A stretch of DNA of 64,000 bases from Hyphomicrobiales bacterium (GTDB lineage Bacteria; Pseudomonadota; Alphaproteobacteria; Rhizobiales; Rhizobiaceae), in contig UCII01000011.1 in assembly GCA_900472485.1 (NCBI GenBank), positions 62,001 to 126,000 on the forward strand, read 5' to 3'. Position 1 is the first letter of the stretch; each line of letters begins with the position of its first letter. Below are positions 44,601-54,246 of this stretch, in pieces. Under the pieces are notes generated by a model that worked only from the letters and a program-made list of their open reading frames with translations, had not been told where the DNA came from and made no database searches. The translations under genes and the position numbers were made by a program.

Positions 44601-45260
44601 ATGAGTTTACGCATCAACGATATCGCGCCCGATTTTACGGCCGAGACGACACAGGGCGAGATTAAGTTCCATGACTGGATCGGCAACGGCTGGGCCGTAC
44701 TCTTCTCCCATCCGAAGAATTTTACGCCGGTCTGTACGACGGAACTCGGCGCAATGGCCGGCCTGGAAGGCGAATTCCGCAAGCGGGGCGTCAAGATCAT
44801 CGGCATCTCGGTCGATCCGGTCGAGAGCCATGGCCGCTGGAAGAACGATATCAAGACGGCTACCGGTTTCGATGTCGACTATCCGCTGATCGGCGACAAG
44901 GAGCTGAAGGTCGCCAAGCTCTATGACATGCTGCCGGCAGGCGCCGGTGAAAGCTCGGAGGGCCGCACGCCCGCCGACAACGCCACCGTCCGCTCCGTCT
45001 TCGTCATCGGCCCGGACAAGAAGATCAAGCTGATCCTCACCTATCCGATGACGACAGGCCGCAACTTCGGCGAAATCCTGCGTGCGATCGACTCGATCCA
45101 GCTGACATCCAAGCATCAGGTCGCGACGCCGGCAAACTGGCAGCAGGGCGAAGACGTCATCATTACCGCCGCGGTCTCCAACGAAGATGCCATTACCCGC
45201 TTCGGCTCGTTCGACACGGTATTGCCCTATCTGCGCAAGACTCGGCAGCCATCGGCCTGA
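44601..45260 (+). CDS. 1-Cys peroxiredoxin (Prx6-type)
   Basis: 219 residues. Peroxidatic Cys45 in FTPVCTTELGAMA, and the Prx6-type extended C-terminus (TPANWQQGEDVIITAAVSNEDA) that contains no resolving cysteine. Reduces hydrogen peroxide and organic peroxides in the cytoplasm. TTGGAGG lies seven bases before the ATG at 44601. Ends at a strong convergent terminator. Confidence 0.92.
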   Translation: MSLRINDIAPDFTAETTQGEIKFHDWIGNGWAVLFSHPKNFTPVCTTELGAMAGLEGEFRKRGVKIIGISVDPVESHGRWKNDIKTATGFDVDYPLIGDKELKVAKLYDMLPAGAGESSEGRTPADNATVRSVFVIGPDKKIKLILTYPMTTGRNFGEILRAIDSIQLTSKHQVATPANWQQGEDVIITAAVSNEDAITRFGSFDTVLPYLRKTRQPSA

Positions 45261-45291
45261 TCGGCGTGGTGATTAAGAGTCTTAGCTGACA

Positions 45292-45320
45292 CGATGCGGC
45301 CCTGACGGCCGCGTCGCTTT
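45292..45320. terminator. Convergent terminator between peroxiredoxin and LysR genes
   Basis: CGATGCGGCC and GGCCGCGTCG form a ten-pair stem (one G-U) with loop CTGAC, followed by CTTTT. It lies between the two stop codons and can serve both directions. Confidence 0.75.
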
Positions 45321-46222
45321 TACAGGTGAACGTTTTCGCGCAAAAAATCCAGCAAGGCGCGCACGCGCGCTGGCAGCGGCCCCCCCTGGCCGATATAGAC
45401 GGCGTGGAATTCTTCGCTGTCGCCTGGATTGATCTCTTCCAGCACAGGCTGCAGCCGCCCGGCTGCGATATCCGATTTGACGGTGAAGGCGGCAAGCCGC
45501 GCCAGGCCGGCACCGGCAAGCGCAAGATGCCGCATGGCTTCGCCGTCGCCCACTTGCAGGCTGCGTGCGGCGGGGATCGTCGCAACCTCGCCATTATCTA
45601 GCAAAGGCCAGCCTTCGATCGCCCGGGAATAGGTAAAGCTGATGCGGCAATGTTTTGCCAATTCGGCGGCGGAGTGAGGCGTTCCGTGTGTGCGTAGATA
45701 GTCCGGCGAGGCGACAATGATAATTCGCGTCGCTCCAAGCTTGCGAGCCGTGAGGCTTGAGCTCTTCAGCGGCCCAGCGCGGATGGCAACATCGGCACGC
45801 TCCTCCATCAGGTCGACGATACGATCGGTATGGAAGATCTCAAGCGAGACATTCGGGTGCAACGCCATGAAGCTTGGAACGAGCGGAGCCAGCACATGAT
45901 TGCCGAAGGAGCCGCTGGTGTTGATGCGGATATGGCCGGCCACCTGCTCTCCCGCCGATGCATGGCGTTCGGCTTCGGCAATATCGGCAAGAATGGCGAC
46001 GCTGCGCTCGAAGAAGGCGCATCCCTCTGGGGTGAGCTGCAATCGCCGCGTTGAGCGGTGGATAAGCCGCGCGCCGAGGCGCTTTTCAAGTCTCGTGACG
46101 AGTTTGCTGACGGCTGAAGGCGTCATCCGGCAGGCTATGGCTGCAGCGGTGAAGCCGCCGAGTTCCACGGCGCGCACGAAGACTTCCATTTCACCGGAAC
46201 GGTTGATCTCTTGGCGGCTCAT
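45320..46222 (-). CDS. LysR-family transcriptional regulator
   Basis: 300 residues. N-terminal HTH (FTAAAIACRMTPSAVSKLVTR) and a LysR substrate-binding region (HIRINTSGSFGNHVLAPLV ... ADVAIRAGPL). Divergent from the aldo/keto reductase gene at 46317 with a 94-base gap, so that gene is its likely target. A shorter start at the ATG 11 codons in (MEVFVRAVEL) is possible. Confidence 0.9.
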   Translation of the reverse strand: MSRQEINRSGEMEVFVRAVELGGFTAAAIACRMTPSAVSKLVTRLEKRLGARLIHRSTRRLQLTPEGCAFFERSVAILADIAEAERHASAGEQVAGHIRINTSGSFGNHVLAPLVPSFMALHPNVSLEIFHTDRIVDLMEERADVAIRAGPLKSSSLTARKLGATRIIIVASPDYLRTHGTPHSAAELAKHCRISFTYSRAIEGWPLLDNGEVATIPAARSLQVGDGEAMRHLALAGAGLARLAAFTVKSDIAAGRLQPVLEEINPGDSEEFHAVYIGQGGPLPARVRALLDFLRENVHL

Positions 46223-46316
46223 GATGAATTGAAGTCATAAATGAGTTTCTCTCCGGCAATCTATATCATCTCTATCGCCGCGTCTATCTATCTGAAGAAC
46301 CAACAGGAGACAGACA

Positions 46317-47351
46317 ATGGAATATAGAAATCTCGGTGCCTCGGGCTTACGCGTTCCGGTTCTCAGTTTCGGTGCAGGCACCTTTGCCGGCAGCGGGCCT
46401 CTCTTCAGCGCCTGGGGCTCGACGGATGCGGCGGAAGCGCGGCGCTTGGTCGACATCTGCCTGGAGGCGGGCGTCAATCTCTTCGACACGGCTGATGTCT
46501 ATTCGGCAGGCGCATCGGAGCAGGTGCTTGGTCAGGCGATCCGTGGCAGGCGCGATGCCGTGCTGATCTCGACAAAGACAGCTTTGCCGATGGGCGATGG
46601 CCCGGCCGATTGGGGCAGCTCGCGTTCGCGCCTGATCAGATCGGTCGACGCCGTCTTGCAGCGGCTCGGGACCGATTACATCGACCTCTTGCAACTGCAT
46701 GCTTTCGACGCTTCGACGCCGATCGAAGAAGTACTTTCCACTCTCGATAACCTCGTGAAGGCGGGAAAGATCCGTTACATCGGTGCCTCAAATTTCGCCG
46801 GCTGGGAGTTGATGAAATCGCTCGCCGTCTCCGAGAAGCATGCCTACGTCCGTCATGTCGCCCATCAGGTCTATTATTCGCTCGCCGGTCGCGATTACGA
46901 ATGGGAACTGATGCCGTTGGGCCACGATCAGAATGTCGGTGCCCTCGTCTGGAGCCCGCTGGCATGGGGCAGGCTGACAGGCAAGATCCGCCGCGGTCAG
47001 CCATTGCCCGAAAAGAGCCGGCTTCATGAGACGGCGTCATTCGGTCCTCCTGTCGATGACGAGACGCTGTTCGATATCGTCGATGTACTGGATGAGATCG
47101 CCGGCGAGACCGGGAAGAGCGTGCCGCAAATCGCCCTCAACTGGCTGCTCAGTCGGCCGACGGTCGCAAGCGTCATCATCGGCGCGCGCAATGAAGAGCA
47201 GCTGCGGCAGAATCTCGGCGCGGTCGGCTGGACTCTTTCGAAAGAGCAGATCGAGAGGCTGGATAAGGTTAGTGAGACGACGGCGCCCTATCCCTATTTT
47301 CCCTATCGGCGTCAGGAGGGCTTCGCCAGACTCAACCCGCCCCTGGTCTGA
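46317..47351 (+). CDS. Aldo/keto reductase
   Basis: 344 residues. AKR catalytic set: Asp and Tyr in DTADVYSAG, Lys in STKTALPMG, His in LQLHAFDAS. NADP-binding end IIGARNEEQLRQNLGAVGW. Reduces an aldehyde or ketone; substrate unknown. Related to the gene at 47413-48444, which faces it. Confidence 0.9.
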   Translation: MEYRNLGASGLRVPVLSFGAGTFAGSGPLFSAWGSTDAAEARRLVDICLEAGVNLFDTADVYSAGASEQVLGQAIRGRRDAVLISTKTALPMGDGPADWGSSRSRLIRSVDAVLQRLGTDYIDLLQLHAFDASTPIEEVLSTLDNLVKAGKIRYIGASNFAGWELMKSLAVSEKHAYVRHVAHQVYYSLAGRDYEWELMPLGHDQNVGALVWSPLAWGRLTGKIRRGQPLPEKSRLHETASFGPPVDDETLFDIVDVLDEIAGETGKSVPQIALNWLLSRPTVASVIIGARNEEQLRQNLGAVGWTLSKEQIERLDKVSETTAPYPYFPYRRQEGFARLNPPLV

Positions 47352-47373
47352 CACGGCAGGCGATCTTAACGAC

Positions 47374-47403
47374 GGCGGCGAAGCAGGCAAATGCTCCGCC
47401 GCC
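47374..47403. terminator. Convergent terminator between the two aldo/keto reductase genes
   Basis: GGCGGCG and CGCCGCC pair over seven bases; an inner AGC/GCT continues the stem past one mismatch. It lies between the two stop codons. Confidence 0.6.
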
Positions 47404-47412
47404 GCATGAAAC

Positions 47413-48444
47413 TTAACGGCCACCCTCGATCTTGCGATGGCGCTGGTTCCGGCCGCTTTCGCCATAAGGATAGGCGGCGGGTTGGGGCGCGCTCACCTCG
47501 TTCAGCCGATCCATCTCCGCCTCCGTCAGCGTCAGCTTGGCGGCGCCGAGATTGTCGGCAAGCTGCTCACGCGTGCGGGCGCCGAGGATGACTGAAGTCA
47601 CCGCCGGTCGTGCTGCCGTCCAGGCAAGCGCCACCTGCGCCATGGTCACATCTCGTGCCCTAGCAATTTCCTCGACGGTGGCAATGATTGCCCAGGTCCG
47701 CTCCTGCGCATTGCGCGGCGCAAAGGATTCGCTGCCACGATTGGGGTTTTCGCCAAGTCTTGTGGCGCCGGTCGGCATTTCGTCACGCTTGTATTTGCCG
47801 GTCAGCCAGCCGCCGCCGAGCGGCGACCAGGGAAGCAGGCCCATGCCGGCATCCAGGCACGCATCGACGATCTCAAGCTCGATGTCGCGAACGAGCAGAT
47901 TATATTGCGGCTGCAGCGTCACTGGCCGCGTATAGCCCTGCGCCTTGGCAATCTCGGCTGCCTTGGCGATATGCCAGCCGACATAGTTGGAAAAGCCGTA
48001 ATAGCCGATCTTACCGGCGCGCACGGCGTCGTCGAGAAACCGCAACGTCTCCTCGATCGGGGTCAGGGCATCCCAGGCATGCATCTGGTAAAGATCGATA
48101 TGCTCGACGCCGAGACGTCGCAGCGAATCATCCAGGGCTTGACCCAGATGCCGGCGTGAAAGACCGATATCATTCGGACCATTGCCCATCGGAAAGCGGC
48201 CCTTGGTGGCGATCACGGCCTGGCGCGCTTCCGTCGGACGCGCCTTCAGCCAGCGGCCGATGATCTCTTCCGACTTGCCGGCGCTGTAGACATCGGCGGT
48301 GTCGATGAAGTTGCCGCCCCATGCGAAATAATCGTCGAGAAGCCCGTGCGACGCGGCTTCGTCTGCCTCCGCGCCGAAAGTCATGGTGCCAAGGCAATAG
48401 GCCGTGACGACGGCCCCGCTTGGGCCGAGCTTGCGATAATCCAT
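47413..48444 (-). CDS. Aldo/keto reductase
   Basis: 343 residues starting MDYRKLGPSGAVVTAYCLG, with AGGAGG before the ATG at 48444. Catalytic Asp/Tyr in DTADVYSAG, Lys in ATKGRFPMG, His in YQMHAWDAL. End ILGARTREQLADNLGAAKL. Paralogous to the convergent gene at 46317, sharing DTADVYSAG and an ALTPIEE/ASTPIEE block, which suggests an old duplication. Confidence 0.9.
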   Translation of the reverse strand: MDYRKLGPSGAVVTAYCLGTMTFGAEADEAASHGLLDDYFAWGGNFIDTADVYSAGKSEEIIGRWLKARPTEARQAVIATKGRFPMGNGPNDIGLSRRHLGQALDDSLRRLGVEHIDLYQMHAWDALTPIEETLRFLDDAVRAGKIGYYGFSNYVGWHIAKAAEIAKAQGYTRPVTLQPQYNLLVRDIELEIVDACLDAGMGLLPWSPLGGGWLTGKYKRDEMPTGATRLGENPNRGSESFAPRNAQERTWAIIATVEEIARARDVTMAQVALAWTAARPAVTSVILGARTREQLADNLGAAKLTLTEAEMDRLNEVSAPQPAAYPYGESGRNQRHRKIEGGR

Positions 48445-48706
48445 TCCTGCCTCCTCTGAACGAAGCTCTGCTGCCCAATCGGCAAAGCGATCGGGAGAGC
48501 TGCAGGCACCGTGATCCATAGCAATAATGTGGTGTTTGAGACGGCCTCCACCGTCGATGGGGTTCGACGCTCGGCGTTTGACCGTCTTGGCCGCGAGAGG
48601 AGCATAACCAATCATCCCATGATTACCAAGCGCATTCATTGCCTGAGCGGCCCGGCTTGCGTAAAATTCTCCGTGATGATTCTTCTCTCGCCGAATGCTT
48701 CCCTTC

Positions 48707-49243
48707 ATGGATGAAACGCCGACAAGCCGCATGCTTTCCTGGGCACGCAACTCCACCATCTATCGTCTCGAGCGCCGGATGATGACGGAGAAGCAGCTGT
48801 TCGATGCGATTTCCAAGAAAGCGAAGCAGAAATTCGAGGATATCAGCGGCGCACAGATCAAGGCGCTTGCCGATTTCGCGGTGAAATTTGCCTATGAACT
48901 GAAGGTGCTTGATGACGTCGCCTTCGCCGAGATCAGCACACGCTCGGCTGTTCGTTCCGGCAAATCGAAGAAAGCCATTGCCTTCAAGCTCGCGTCCAAG
49001 GGCATAGATGGTGAAACGGTCGTTGCGGCGGTGGAAGAGGTCGATGATCTCCATTCCGCCGTCATCTTTGCCAGGAAACGCGGTTTCGGGCCTTTCCGGC
49101 GCGGTGATCTCGACGAGAAGCGCAAGGCAAAGGAATTGTCTGCCTTCGCCCGCAACGGTTTCAGCTTCGCGATTGGAAAAAGGGTCTTCGAGATGGAGCG
49201 GGAGGATGCCGAGGAAGTGCTTGAGGAGAACTCGGCATTTTGA
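48707..49243 (+). CDS. recX: Regulatory protein RecX
   Basis: 178 residues from MDETPTSRMLSWARNSTIYR. The three-helix RecX repeats are visible (YRLERRMMTEKQLFDAISKK ... SGKSKKAIAFKLASKGI). RecX limits RecA filament growth. It stands alone, not beside recA. A start at 48695 would add four residues. Confidence 0.85.
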   Translation: MDETPTSRMLSWARNSTIYRLERRMMTEKQLFDAISKKAKQKFEDISGAQIKALADFAVKFAYELKVLDDVAFAEISTRSAVRSGKSKKAIAFKLASKGIDGETVVAAVEEVDDLHSAVIFARKRGFGPFRRGDLDEKRKAKELSAFARNGFSFAIGKRVFEMEREDAEEVLEENSAF

Positions 49244-49246
49244 AGC

Positions 49247-49287
49247 ACGCTATCCCCGTTGAAATAGCCGGGGCCAACGGATAGCGT
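49247..49287 (+). terminator. Hairpin after recX
   Basis: ACGCTATCC/GTTG on the left pairs with CAAC/GGATAGCGT on the right, with a two-base bulge. It begins 4 bases after the recX stop. No T run. Confidence 0.5.
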
Positions 49288-49309
49288 CGCGGCGCCCGAG
49301 GCCGTGAAT

Positions 49310-49924
49310 ATGAGGATGTTGGTGACAGTGAATTTTCGATTGCTCGCAGTGGCGATGTGCATCGCTTCCTTGCCGATGACGGCCCGCGCCGAGTGGCAGG
49401 CGGTCGAGAAGGTCAAGACCTATGCGATTACCGGAACCTCGGGACGCGAGCTTTACGACTCCATCGGGGAGCGCGGCCCCTTGCTCGGACCCAAGGTGAG
49501 GGCGATCGCCCATACGCACTTCAAGCTGACTTGGACGCGGAAATATGAGCCGCAGCCGGATGGTGTCTGCATGATCACGGCCAACGTACCGAAACTGATC
49601 ATCACCTACACATTGCCGAAACCTTCGGCGCAATTGCCGCCATCGACCCGCAAAAGCTGGCAGAAGTTCATCGCCGGGGTCGAGGCGCATGAGCGTGTGC
49701 ATGGTGGGTTCATCAAGGATATGGTCAAAGAGATCGAAGCTGTGAGCATTGGCTTCTCCGTCCCGGACGACCCGAAATGCAGCAAAATTCGCGTGGAGCT
49801 GACGAAGCGGCTCGGTGAGATTTCCAACAAGGAACGGCGGCGCAATAGTGACTTCGATAAGGTCGAATTCAGCGATGGCGGTAATCTCCAGCAGCTCGTT
49901 TTGAAGCTGGTCAAGGAAGAATAG
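49310..49924 (+). CDS. Secreted DUF922 (putative zinc protease-like) protein
   Basis: 204 residues. Signal peptide NFRLLAVAMCIASLPMTARA. The motif HERVHGG near residue 125 fits HExxH of the DUF922 family, described as putative secreted Zn-dependent proteases. Further family block YAITGTSGRELYDSIGERGP. The ATG at 49310 is two codons inside a GTG start at 49304; either is usable. Ends at a convergent terminator. Confidence 0.75.
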   Translation: MRMLVTVNFRLLAVAMCIASLPMTARAEWQAVEKVKTYAITGTSGRELYDSIGERGPLLGPKVRAIAHTHFKLTWTRKYEPQPDGVCMITANVPKLIITYTLPKPSAQLPPSTRKSWQKFIAGVEAHERVHGGFIKDMVKEIEAVSIGFSVPDDPKCSKIRVELTKRLGEISNKERRRNSDFDKVEFSDGGNLQQLVLKLVKEE

Positions 49925-49933
49925 CCTTGAGAA

Positions 49934-49963
49934 ACGCAGCCAGCCGCGCGTGACCGGCTGCGT
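49934..49963. terminator. Convergent terminator
   Basis: ACGCAGCC and GGCTGCGT pair perfectly over eight bases, followed by CTATTTAA. It lies between the DUF922 gene and the RraA-like gene, which run toward each other. Confidence 0.65.
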
Positions 49964-49978
49964 CTATTTAATCAAGCC

Positions 49979-50704
49979 TTAGCGGCCCTTCTGTTTCCGC
50001 CATTCCGCGAACTTCTGTTTCGGCGCGTCGCTGGTCGCCGGATAGAGGCCGATGATGGTCGCGCCATTCATAACTTCTTCGGTGACGAAATCCTCATAGG
50101 CCGTCATTTCCACGGTCTCTGTGGCAATCTCGTCGGCGAGATGCGCCGGGATGACGATGACGCCCTCATTGTCGCCGACGAGAACGTCACCGGGAAACAC
50201 CGCGACATCGCCACAGCCGATCGGACCGTTGATTTCGATCGCCTGATGCAGCGTCAGGTTCGTCGGCGCCGATGGGCGGTGATGATAGGAGGGAATATCG
50301 AGGGCGGCGATTTCCGGGCTGTCGCGGAAGCCGCCATCAGTGACGACGCCGGCCACACCGCGCACCTGCAGGCGCGAGACCAGAATGGAGCCTGCCGAGG
50401 CAGCGCGTGCATCCTTGCGGCTATCCATGACGAGCACGAAGCCAGGCGGGCATTGCTCGACGGCGGCGCGTTGCGGATGTTCGGGGTTACGGAAGACTTC
50501 CAGCGTGTTCAGGTCCTCGCGTGCCGGAATGTAGCGCAGCGTGAAGGCCTGGCCGACCATGTTCGCTTTCTTCGGCGAGAGCGGCCGCACATCCTGAATG
50601 AACTGGTTGCGCAAGCCGCGCCGGAAAAGCGCGGTGGCGATCGTCGGTGTTGCGACGCCCATCAGCCTGTCGCGCGTCTCACTGCTCAGCACATAGTTGC
50701 TCAT
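49979..50704 (-). CDS. RraA-like aldolase/decarboxylase family protein
   Basis: 241 residues. The active-site block GVVTDGGFRDSPEI carries the Arg-Asp pair of class II HMG/CHA-type aldolases. Also visible: GDVLVGDNEGVIVIP, a family hallmark. It follows a sugar-acid dehydratase gene by 18 bases, so it may cleave the 2-keto-3-deoxy acid product. It is only distantly like the protein at 40457. Confidence 0.82.
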   Translation of the reverse strand: MSNYVLSSETRDRLMGVATPTIATALFRRGLRNQFIQDVRPLSPKKANMVGQAFTLRYIPAREDLNTLEVFRNPEHPQRAAVEQCPPGFVLVMDSRKDARAASAGSILVSRLQVRGVAGVVTDGGFRDSPEIAALDIPSYHHRPSAPTNLTLHQAIEINGPIGCGDVAVFPGDVLVGDNEGVIVIPAHLADEIATETVEMTAYEDFVTEEVMNGATIIGLYPATSDAPKQKFAEWRKQKGR

Positions 50705-50722
50705 GCGATATATCCCTCGTGA

Positions 50723-52459
50723 TTAGTAGATGTCGGGTTCGCCCGGCGTCGGGCCGAAGCTGTTTTCCAGGAAATCGAAATCGCAGCCGGTATCGGCCTG
50801 CGCCACATGGCGCGAGAACATCCAGCCATAGCCGCGGCTGAATTTTTCCGTAGGCTTGATCCAGGCGTCGCGGCGGCGCTGCAGTTCGTCCTCGTCGACC
50901 AACATGTCGATGCGCCGCGCCTCGAGATCGAGGCGGACGATATCGCCATTGCGCAATAGCGCCAGCGGTCCACCCACATGCGATTCCGGCGAGACATGCA
51001 GAATGCAAGCGCCGTAGCTGGTGCCGCTCATGCGGGCGTCGGAGAGGCGGAGCATATCTCTGTGCCCCTTCTTGAGCAGCGCCTTCGGGATCGGCAGCAT
51101 GCCCCATTCCGGCATGCCGGGACCGCCCTGCGGGCCGGCGCCGCGCAGCACCATGACGTGGTCGGGCGTGATGTCGAGATTTTCATCGTCGACCGCCGCC
51201 TTCATCTCCGGATAGCTATCGAAGACGAGCGCCGGTCCCTGGTGCTTGTGAAAGCGCGGATCGCAGGCGGCCGGCTTGATGACGGCGCCGGTTGGTGCAA
51301 GGTTGCCCTTCAGCACCGCAAGTGACCCCTCGTGATAGACCGGATTGTCGAGCGAGCGGATCACGTCGTCATTGTAGCATTTCGCCCCTTCCAGCGTTTC
51401 GCCGAGGGTGACACCGGAGACGGTCAGCGCCGAAAGGTCGAGCTTGGAAGAGAGCTTCGCCATCAGGGCTCGGAGACCGCCGGCATAGTAAAAATCTTCC
51501 ATCAGGTAGGTCTTGCCGGTCGGCCTGATATTGGCGAGCACGGGTGTCGTGCGTCCGGCCTTGTCGAGATCGTCGAGCGAGAGATTGGTGCCGGCGCGGC
51601 GTGCCATGGCAATCAGATGGACGACTGCATTGGTGGAGCAGCCCGTCGCCATCGCGACAGCGACGGCATTGTTGACGGCGGCCTGCGTGACGATTTTCGA
51701 GGGGACCAGATCTTCCCAAACCATCTCGACGATACGCCGGCCGACAGCTGATGACATGCGGATATGGTTGGCATCCGGTGCGGGGATCGAGCTTGCGCCC
51801 GGCAGCGTTAGCCCGAGTGCCTCGGCGATCGCCGTCATCGTGCTTGCCGTGCCCATGGTCATACAGTGGCCGTAGGAGCGTGCGATGCCTGCCTCGACAT
51901 CGACCCATTCCTTCTCCGAAATGGTGCCGGCGCGGCGCTCGTCCCAGAATTTCCAGGCGTCGGATCCGGACCCCAGATATTCGCCGCGGTAATTGCCGCG
52001 TAGCATCGGGCCGGCCGGCAGATAGATCATCGGCAGGCCCATGGAGAGCGCGCCCATGACGAGACCCGGCGTGGTCTTGTCGCAGCCGCCCATCAGGACG
52101 GCACCGTCGACCGGATGCGAGCGGAGCAATTCTTCCGCTTCCATCGCCAGCATGTTGCGATAGAGCATGGTCGTCGGCTTGACGTAGCTTTCCGACAGCG
52201 ACAACGCCGGCAGCTCCAAAGGAAAGCCACCGGCCTGCAGAATGCCGCGTTTCACGTCCTCGACGCGATGCTTGAAATGGGCATGGCACGGATTGGCATC
52301 GGACCAGGTGTTGAGGATGGCGATGACGGGCTTATCCGTCCATTCCTCGGGTGCATAGCCCATCTGCATGGTGCGCGAGCGATGCCCTGAACTTCTGAGG
52401 TCGTCCGGTGCGAACCATCTGGCGCTGCGCAAATCCTGGGGCTTCTTCCTGCTGTTCAT
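50723..52459 (-). CDS. Sugar-acid dehydratase of the IlvD/Edd family (L-arabinonate dehydratase-like)
   Basis: 578 residues. Cluster ligands Cys58 (NTWSDANPCHAHFK), Cys126 (GGCDKTTPG) and the Cys in GHCMTMGTASTM match the [2Fe-2S] site of Rhizobium L-arabinonate dehydratase, whose length (about 579) is also the same. Converts an aldonate into a 2-keto-3-deoxy acid. Pentonates are likely, but related enzymes also take hexonates. It is in an operon with a NitT/TauT-type importer. Confidence 0.88.
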   Translation of the reverse strand: MNSRKKPQDLRSARWFAPDDLRSSGHRSRTMQMGYAPEEWTDKPVIAILNTWSDANPCHAHFKHRVEDVKRGILQAGGFPLELPALSLSESYVKPTTMLYRNMLAMEAEELLRSHPVDGAVLMGGCDKTTPGLVMGALSMGLPMIYLPAGPMLRGNYRGEYLGSGSDAWKFWDERRAGTISEKEWVDVEAGIARSYGHCMTMGTASTMTAIAEALGLTLPGASSIPAPDANHIRMSSAVGRRIVEMVWEDLVPSKIVTQAAVNNAVAVAMATGCSTNAVVHLIAMARRAGTNLSLDDLDKAGRTTPVLANIRPTGKTYLMEDFYYAGGLRALMAKLSSKLDLSALTVSGVTLGETLEGAKCYNDDVIRSLDNPVYHEGSLAVLKGNLAPTGAVIKPAACDPRFHKHQGPALVFDSYPEMKAAVDDENLDITPDHVMVLRGAGPQGGPGMPEWGMLPIPKALLKKGHRDMLRLSDARMSGTSYGACILHVSPESHVGGPLALLRNGDIVRLDLEARRIDMLVDEDELQRRRDAWIKPTEKFSRGYGWMFSRHVAQADTGCDFDFLENSFGPTPGEPDIY

Positions 52460-52514
52460 TGTATTTACGCCTTGTATTCGAATGTTGGTCGAAGGGATAA
52501 AAGCGTGCGCCGCA

Positions 52515-53378
52515 TCATTCCTTCATGCCCCATTTTAGCAGAGTGCGTCGCTCGATCGTCTGAAAAACCAGGTTTTCGACAATAAGCCCGATGACGATCA
52601 CAGTCAGCAGGCCGGCAAAGACCGAGGGGATGTCGAGAAGGTTGCGGTTTTCGAAGATGAACCAGCCGAGGCCGCCCTGGCCGGAAGAAACGCCGAAGAC
52701 AAGCTCGGCGGCGATCAGCGTGCGCCAGGAAAAGGCCCAACCGATCTTCAGGCCCGTGAGGATCGATGGGAAGGCCGCGGGGATCAGGATGCGGAAGACA
52801 TAGGAAAGTCCCGTCAGCCCATAATTGGCACCGACCATGCGCAAAGTGCGGGAGACGCCGAGGAAGCCGGCATGCGTGTTAAGCGCGATGGCCCATAGGA
52901 CGGAATGTATGAGCACGAAGATGAGGCTTGCCGGGCCCAGCCCGAACCAGATGAGGGCGAGCGGCAGCAGCGAGATGGCCGGCAGCGGATTGAACATCGC
53001 CGTCATGGTCTCGAGAAAATCGGTGCCGATGCGGGTGTTGATCGCAACGACCGTTAACACGGCGGCAAGCACCGTTCCCGAGATGTAACCGGTCACCAGT
53101 ATCTTCAGCGTGGTCCAGATGCGGGCCGGCAGCACGCCGTCCGCGAAGCGGTCATAAAGCGCGGTCAGCGTGTCGCTGAGCGTCGGGAACAGCAGCGGAT
53201 TGTCGAGATGCCGGGCATAGGTCTCCCATATGACGGCGAGGATAACGATCAGCAATGACTTGCGGAAAAGGCCCGACTGCCAGAGGAGTTCCATTGTGCC
53301 GAGCTTCTGCTCGACGGCCGCGATGTGGCCGGCGGCTTCCGTTGTCTGTGGAGCAAGGATGATCTGTGGCGCGCTCAT
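52515..53378 (-). CDS. NitT/TauT-type ABC transporter, permease
   Basis: 287 residues, SsuC/TauC type. Hydrophobic spans such as SLLIVILAVIWETYA and the coupling region YVFRILIPAAFPSILTGLKI. The C-terminal IVIGLIVENLVFQTIERRT is typical of the family. Three bases separate it from the ATPase gene. Confidence 0.9.
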   Translation of the reverse strand: MSAPQIILAPQTTEAAGHIAAVEQKLGTMELLWQSGLFRKSLLIVILAVIWETYARHLDNPLLFPTLSDTLTALYDRFADGVLPARIWTTLKILVTGYISGTVLAAVLTVVAINTRIGTDFLETMTAMFNPLPAISLLPLALIWFGLGPASLIFVLIHSVLWAIALNTHAGFLGVSRTLRMVGANYGLTGLSYVFRILIPAAFPSILTGLKIGWAFSWRTLIAAELVFGVSSGQGGLGWFIFENRNLLDIPSVFAGLLTVIVIGLIVENLVFQTIERRTLLKWGMKE

Positions 53379-53381
53379 GGT

Positions 53382-54194
53382 TTACTCCCTGTGTCCCTGC
53401 TCGGCAAACAGCATGTGATGGATCTCCTGTTCCAGCTTGGCGGCAGCAGCGGGATCGTCCCGGACGGCTTCCACATCGCGCACCTCGGCTTTGACGCGGC
53501 CGGGATGCGGCGACAGCAGCAGGATGCGGTTGGAGATCTTGATCGCTTCGGCAATCGAGTGCGTCACGAAGATGACGGTGAAGTGCGTATCTTCCCAGAG
53601 CTGTAGGAGCTCGTCCTGCATTTGCCGGCGGGTGAGGGCATCGAGCGCTGCGAAGGGCTCGTCCATCAGCAGGATATCGGGCTGCATCGCCATGCCGCGG
53701 GCAATGGCGACACGCTGTTTCATGCCGCCAGACAGCATGTGCGGGTAAGTGTCGACCGCACGGGTGAGCTTGACCTTGTCGATATAATCGCGGGCGATCG
53801 CCTCAGCTTCGCCGCGCGGTAGGCGGCGGGCCGTCGTCAGGGGGAACATGACATTTTCCAGAACGGTCTTCCATGGCAGCAGCTGGTCGAACTCCTGAAA
53901 GACCATCATGCGGTCGGCGCCCGGCTTCTTGATCGGTTGCCCCTTGATTTCGATGCGGCCCGTCGTCGGCGTCATATAGCCGCCGATGGCCTTCAGCAGC
54001 GTCGATTTTCCGCAGCCCGAGGGACCAAGGAGGACAAAGCGGTCGGACTGGGCGACCGAGAAGCTGACGTTTTCCGTCGCGGTGATGAGCAGGTTCGGCG
54101 TCTTGTAGCGAAGCGTCACCCTGTCGACATTCAAGAGCGGCTTTGCGGTCATTTTTTCTGTGCTCGGCGTATCGGCGAATTTTGCCTGAAGCAT
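53382..54194 (-). CDS. NitT/TauT-type ABC transporter, ATPase
   Basis: 270 residues from MLQAKFADTPSTEKMTAK, with GGAGG before the ATG at 54194. Walker A GPSGCGKSTLLKA, signature LSGGMKQRVAIARGM, Walker B ILLMDEPFAALDALTR. An internal ATG 14 codons later (MTAKPLLNVD) is an alternative start. Confidence 0.9.
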   Translation of the reverse strand: MLQAKFADTPSTEKMTAKPLLNVDRVTLRYKTPNLLITATENVSFSVAQSDRFVLLGPSGCGKSTLLKAIGGYMTPTTGRIEIKGQPIKKPGADRMMVFQEFDQLLPWKTVLENVMFPLTTARRLPRGEAEAIARDYIDKVKLTRAVDTYPHMLSGGMKQRVAIARGMAMQPDILLMDEPFAALDALTRRQMQDELLQLWEDTHFTVIFVTHSIAEAIKISNRILLLSPHPGRVKAEVRDVEAVRDDPAAAAKLEQEIHHMLFAEQGHRE

Positions 54195-54246
54195 GAGGGT
54201 CCTCCAAGAGGCGGCTTGAAGGCGGCATTTGCGCCGCCCGCAGGCC